The position numbers were made by a program, and so were the translations under genes. Shown in pieces: positions 63,851 through 64,000 of a stretch of 64,000 nucleotides of DNA. Each line of letters starts with the position of its first letter. Position 1 is the stretch's first letter. Origin of the DNA: Trichoplax sp. H2 (Eukaryota; Placozoa; Uniplacotomia; Trichoplacea). The stretch covers positions 62,001 to 126,000 of the forward strand of contig NOWV01000048.1 of NCBI GenBank assembly GCA_003344405.1, written 5' to 3'. The notes under the pieces are model-generated. The model did not search any database, was not told the origin of the DNA, and saw only the letters and a program-made list of their open reading frames with translations.

Positions 63851-64000
63851 GAACGAAGCTGATGTTAATGATCTTGAGGATTTAATCTTATAGTGATGAA
63901 GTAATAAGGACAAAATCATAATATGGTTCTGTGCACTTCAAGACATTTTAAAAGAATATAGGATATTTTTAATAAAGTATACTAATCATTTAAGCTAAAT

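Larger units (their letters stand above)
61754..64000. other. Upstream region of the adaptor
   Basis: It should contain the adaptor promoter and 5' UTR. A likely acceptor (GGTATTCAG, minus strand) ends at 61778, so exon 1 probably starts at 61777 after a 5' intron. The open frame at 63253-63438 (minus) has no motif. An exon-like stretch at 63.1 kb and a dispersed repeat are listed separately. Confidence 0.5.

Overview
This is AT-rich animal nuclear DNA. Two genes are split by short introns with GT-AG junctions, and four rhodopsin-class receptor genes have single coding exons. Both spliced genes belong to animal families: a Golgi mucin-type GalNAc-transferase and an RA-PH-SH2 adaptor of the GRB7/10/14 type. 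With the small spliced genes and a local group of intronless orphan receptors, this fits a placozoan (Trichoplax/Hoilungia type). The phylum is an inference, at about 0.7. Two runs of 20 N are scaffold gaps.

Layout. 1-2.66 kb: repeat-rich, palindrome-rich spacer. 2.66-6.11 kb (+): nine-exon polypeptide GalNAc-transferase, complete, 582 residues. 6.1-15.25 kb: AT-rich spacer with a few repeats. 15.25-16.37 kb (+): class A receptor of an 'ERW / CWLPNE / SPxIY' type. 16.4-29.9 kb: spacer with tandem and dispersed repeats and a gap at 24.78 kb flanked by a duplicated block. 29.90-30.10 kb (+): an unlisted small secreted-peptide-like ORF. 30.47-31.57 and 36.13-37.22 kb (+): two closely similar receptors, paralogues of the one at 15 kb. 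37.2-45.35 kb: spacer. 45.35-46.50 kb (-): a fourth, unrelated-looking class A receptor. 46.5-56.5 kb: spacer with tandem repeats, a second gap inside a duplicated repeat element, and one exon-like stretch. 56.50-61.75 kb (-): 15-exon GRB7/10/14-like adaptor, 552 residues, whose reading phases agree at every junction. 61.8-64 kb: spacer with one weak exon candidate and a repeat shared with 11 kb.

How the genes relate. The GalNAc-transferase acts in the secretory pathway on mucin-type O-glycans. The adaptor should act at the membrane under a phosphotyrosine receptor, by family. The receptors are cell-surface 7TM proteins. The most suggestive link is the signal-peptide ORF with a dibasic site about 450 bases upstream of the receptor at 30.47 kb, a possible peptide precursor. 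Its reading frame is broken by what looks like one missing base in an A run. No tRNA, rRNA or CRISPR was found. Exon coordinates were worked out by hand and have not been checked against transcripts.
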